A DNA stretch of 61,410 bases, from NCBI GenBank assembly GCA_937124525.1, contig CAKZLA010000494.1:1-61410 (forward strand), in the 5' to 3' direction. A program made the position numbers and the translations under genes. This document shows positions 61,227 to 61,410 of the stretch, piece after piece. This DNA comes from an uncultured Desulfobacterium sp. Lineage in GTDB: Bacteria; Desulfobacterota; Desulfobacteria; Desulfobacterales; Desulfobacteraceae. How positions within the stretch are numbered: the stretch's first letter is position 1; every line of letters starts with the position of its first letter. Under the pieces are notes generated by a model that worked only from the letters and a program-made list of their open reading frames with translations, was not told the DNA's origin and searched no databases.

Positions 61227-61410
61227 AATGTTTTGCCTGATGTTGTTTCGTGGCATGCAAGTTATCCGGACGAAGTTCTTAGTGCTACTGAGTTGAATAC
61301 TTGGATGGTAGCTAATAACATTGATGTCGATCGTATTTCAATTAACGAAATAATTTGTAGTGCACTTCGAACATCTCCAGGTGCAGGTGTATGGTTTTCA
61401 GCTAATCTTG
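61227..61410 (+). CDS. Internal fragment of an unrelated protein, possibly glycoside-hydrolase-like
   Basis: An open frame without start or stop runs to the window edge: NVLPDVVSWHASYPDEVLSA, then TELNTWMVANNIDVDRISIN and EIICSALRTSPGAGVWFSAN. The PDVVSWH segment recalls TIM-barrel glycosidase-like proteins, but this is weak. Absence of a start codon or ribosome site at the ptsI junction means the gene's 5' part is missing. Codon use and content do not match the ptsI side. Confidence 0.4.

Overview
The window looks like a chromosomal segment of a strictly anaerobic, sulfate-reducing deltaproteobacterium (Desulfobacterota, Desulfobacteraceae-like). This is inferred from a Desulfovibrio-type flavodoxin, several heavy-metal P-type ATPases, FeoA proteins, an exosortase/EPS locus and many small mobile repeats. 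No rRNA or tRNA gene was seen, and the genus cannot be fixed from the sequence alone.

Left part (about 1-18 kb): iron and metal handling. A long minus-strand run, read from 13.3 kb down to 1.2 kb, encodes FeoA, a Pro/Gln/Gly-repeat membrane-anchored protein, a MamC-like two-helix membrane protein, a second low-complexity membrane-anchored protein, a 75-aa membrane protein, three P1B-type ATPases with Arg-rich N-termini (one with an SCA motif in place of CPC), a protein with three FeoA-like domains, flavodoxin and a TPR protein. This is the expected content of a ferrosome (fez-like) iron-storage organelle cluster, with unusual extra parts. A MoxR AAA+ ATPase and VWA protein pair and a DUF4198 periplasmic protein lie divergently on the plus strand. 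Many of these genes end in a TAA|C core that begins a tandem array of paired hairpins, giving a cassette-like 'gene plus hairpin' architecture that I cannot assign to a known family.

Middle part (18-47 kb): a chemoreceptor; a CsoR-CopA copper pair with a visible promoter and operator; an RND efflux operon (adaptor, pump, outer-membrane factor) beside two paralogous TetR regulators; then a metal or siderophore acquisition region. That region holds a fourth P1B ATPase, a TonB receptor, a frameshifted substrate-binding protein, an ECF sigma/FecR pair, an AraC regulator, an O-methyltransferase, a second TonB receptor and a ZinT-like protein. The ATPase and the sigma gene share an almost identical upstream promoter block.

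Right part (46-61 kb): RAYT transposase remnants, a AAA-ATPase/PD-(D/E)XK protein and a broken caspase gene lead into a minus-strand exosortase A (XrtA)/PEP-CTERM exopolysaccharide locus (chain-length protein, tyrosine kinase, Wza-type exporter, outer-membrane barrel, deacetylase, EpsI, exosortase, FemAB). It is followed by smpB and the C-terminal end of ptsI, which breaks abruptly into unrelated coding sequence near the right edge. At least five families of MITE-like inverted repeats are scattered through the window, two members with clear 8-bp target duplications.
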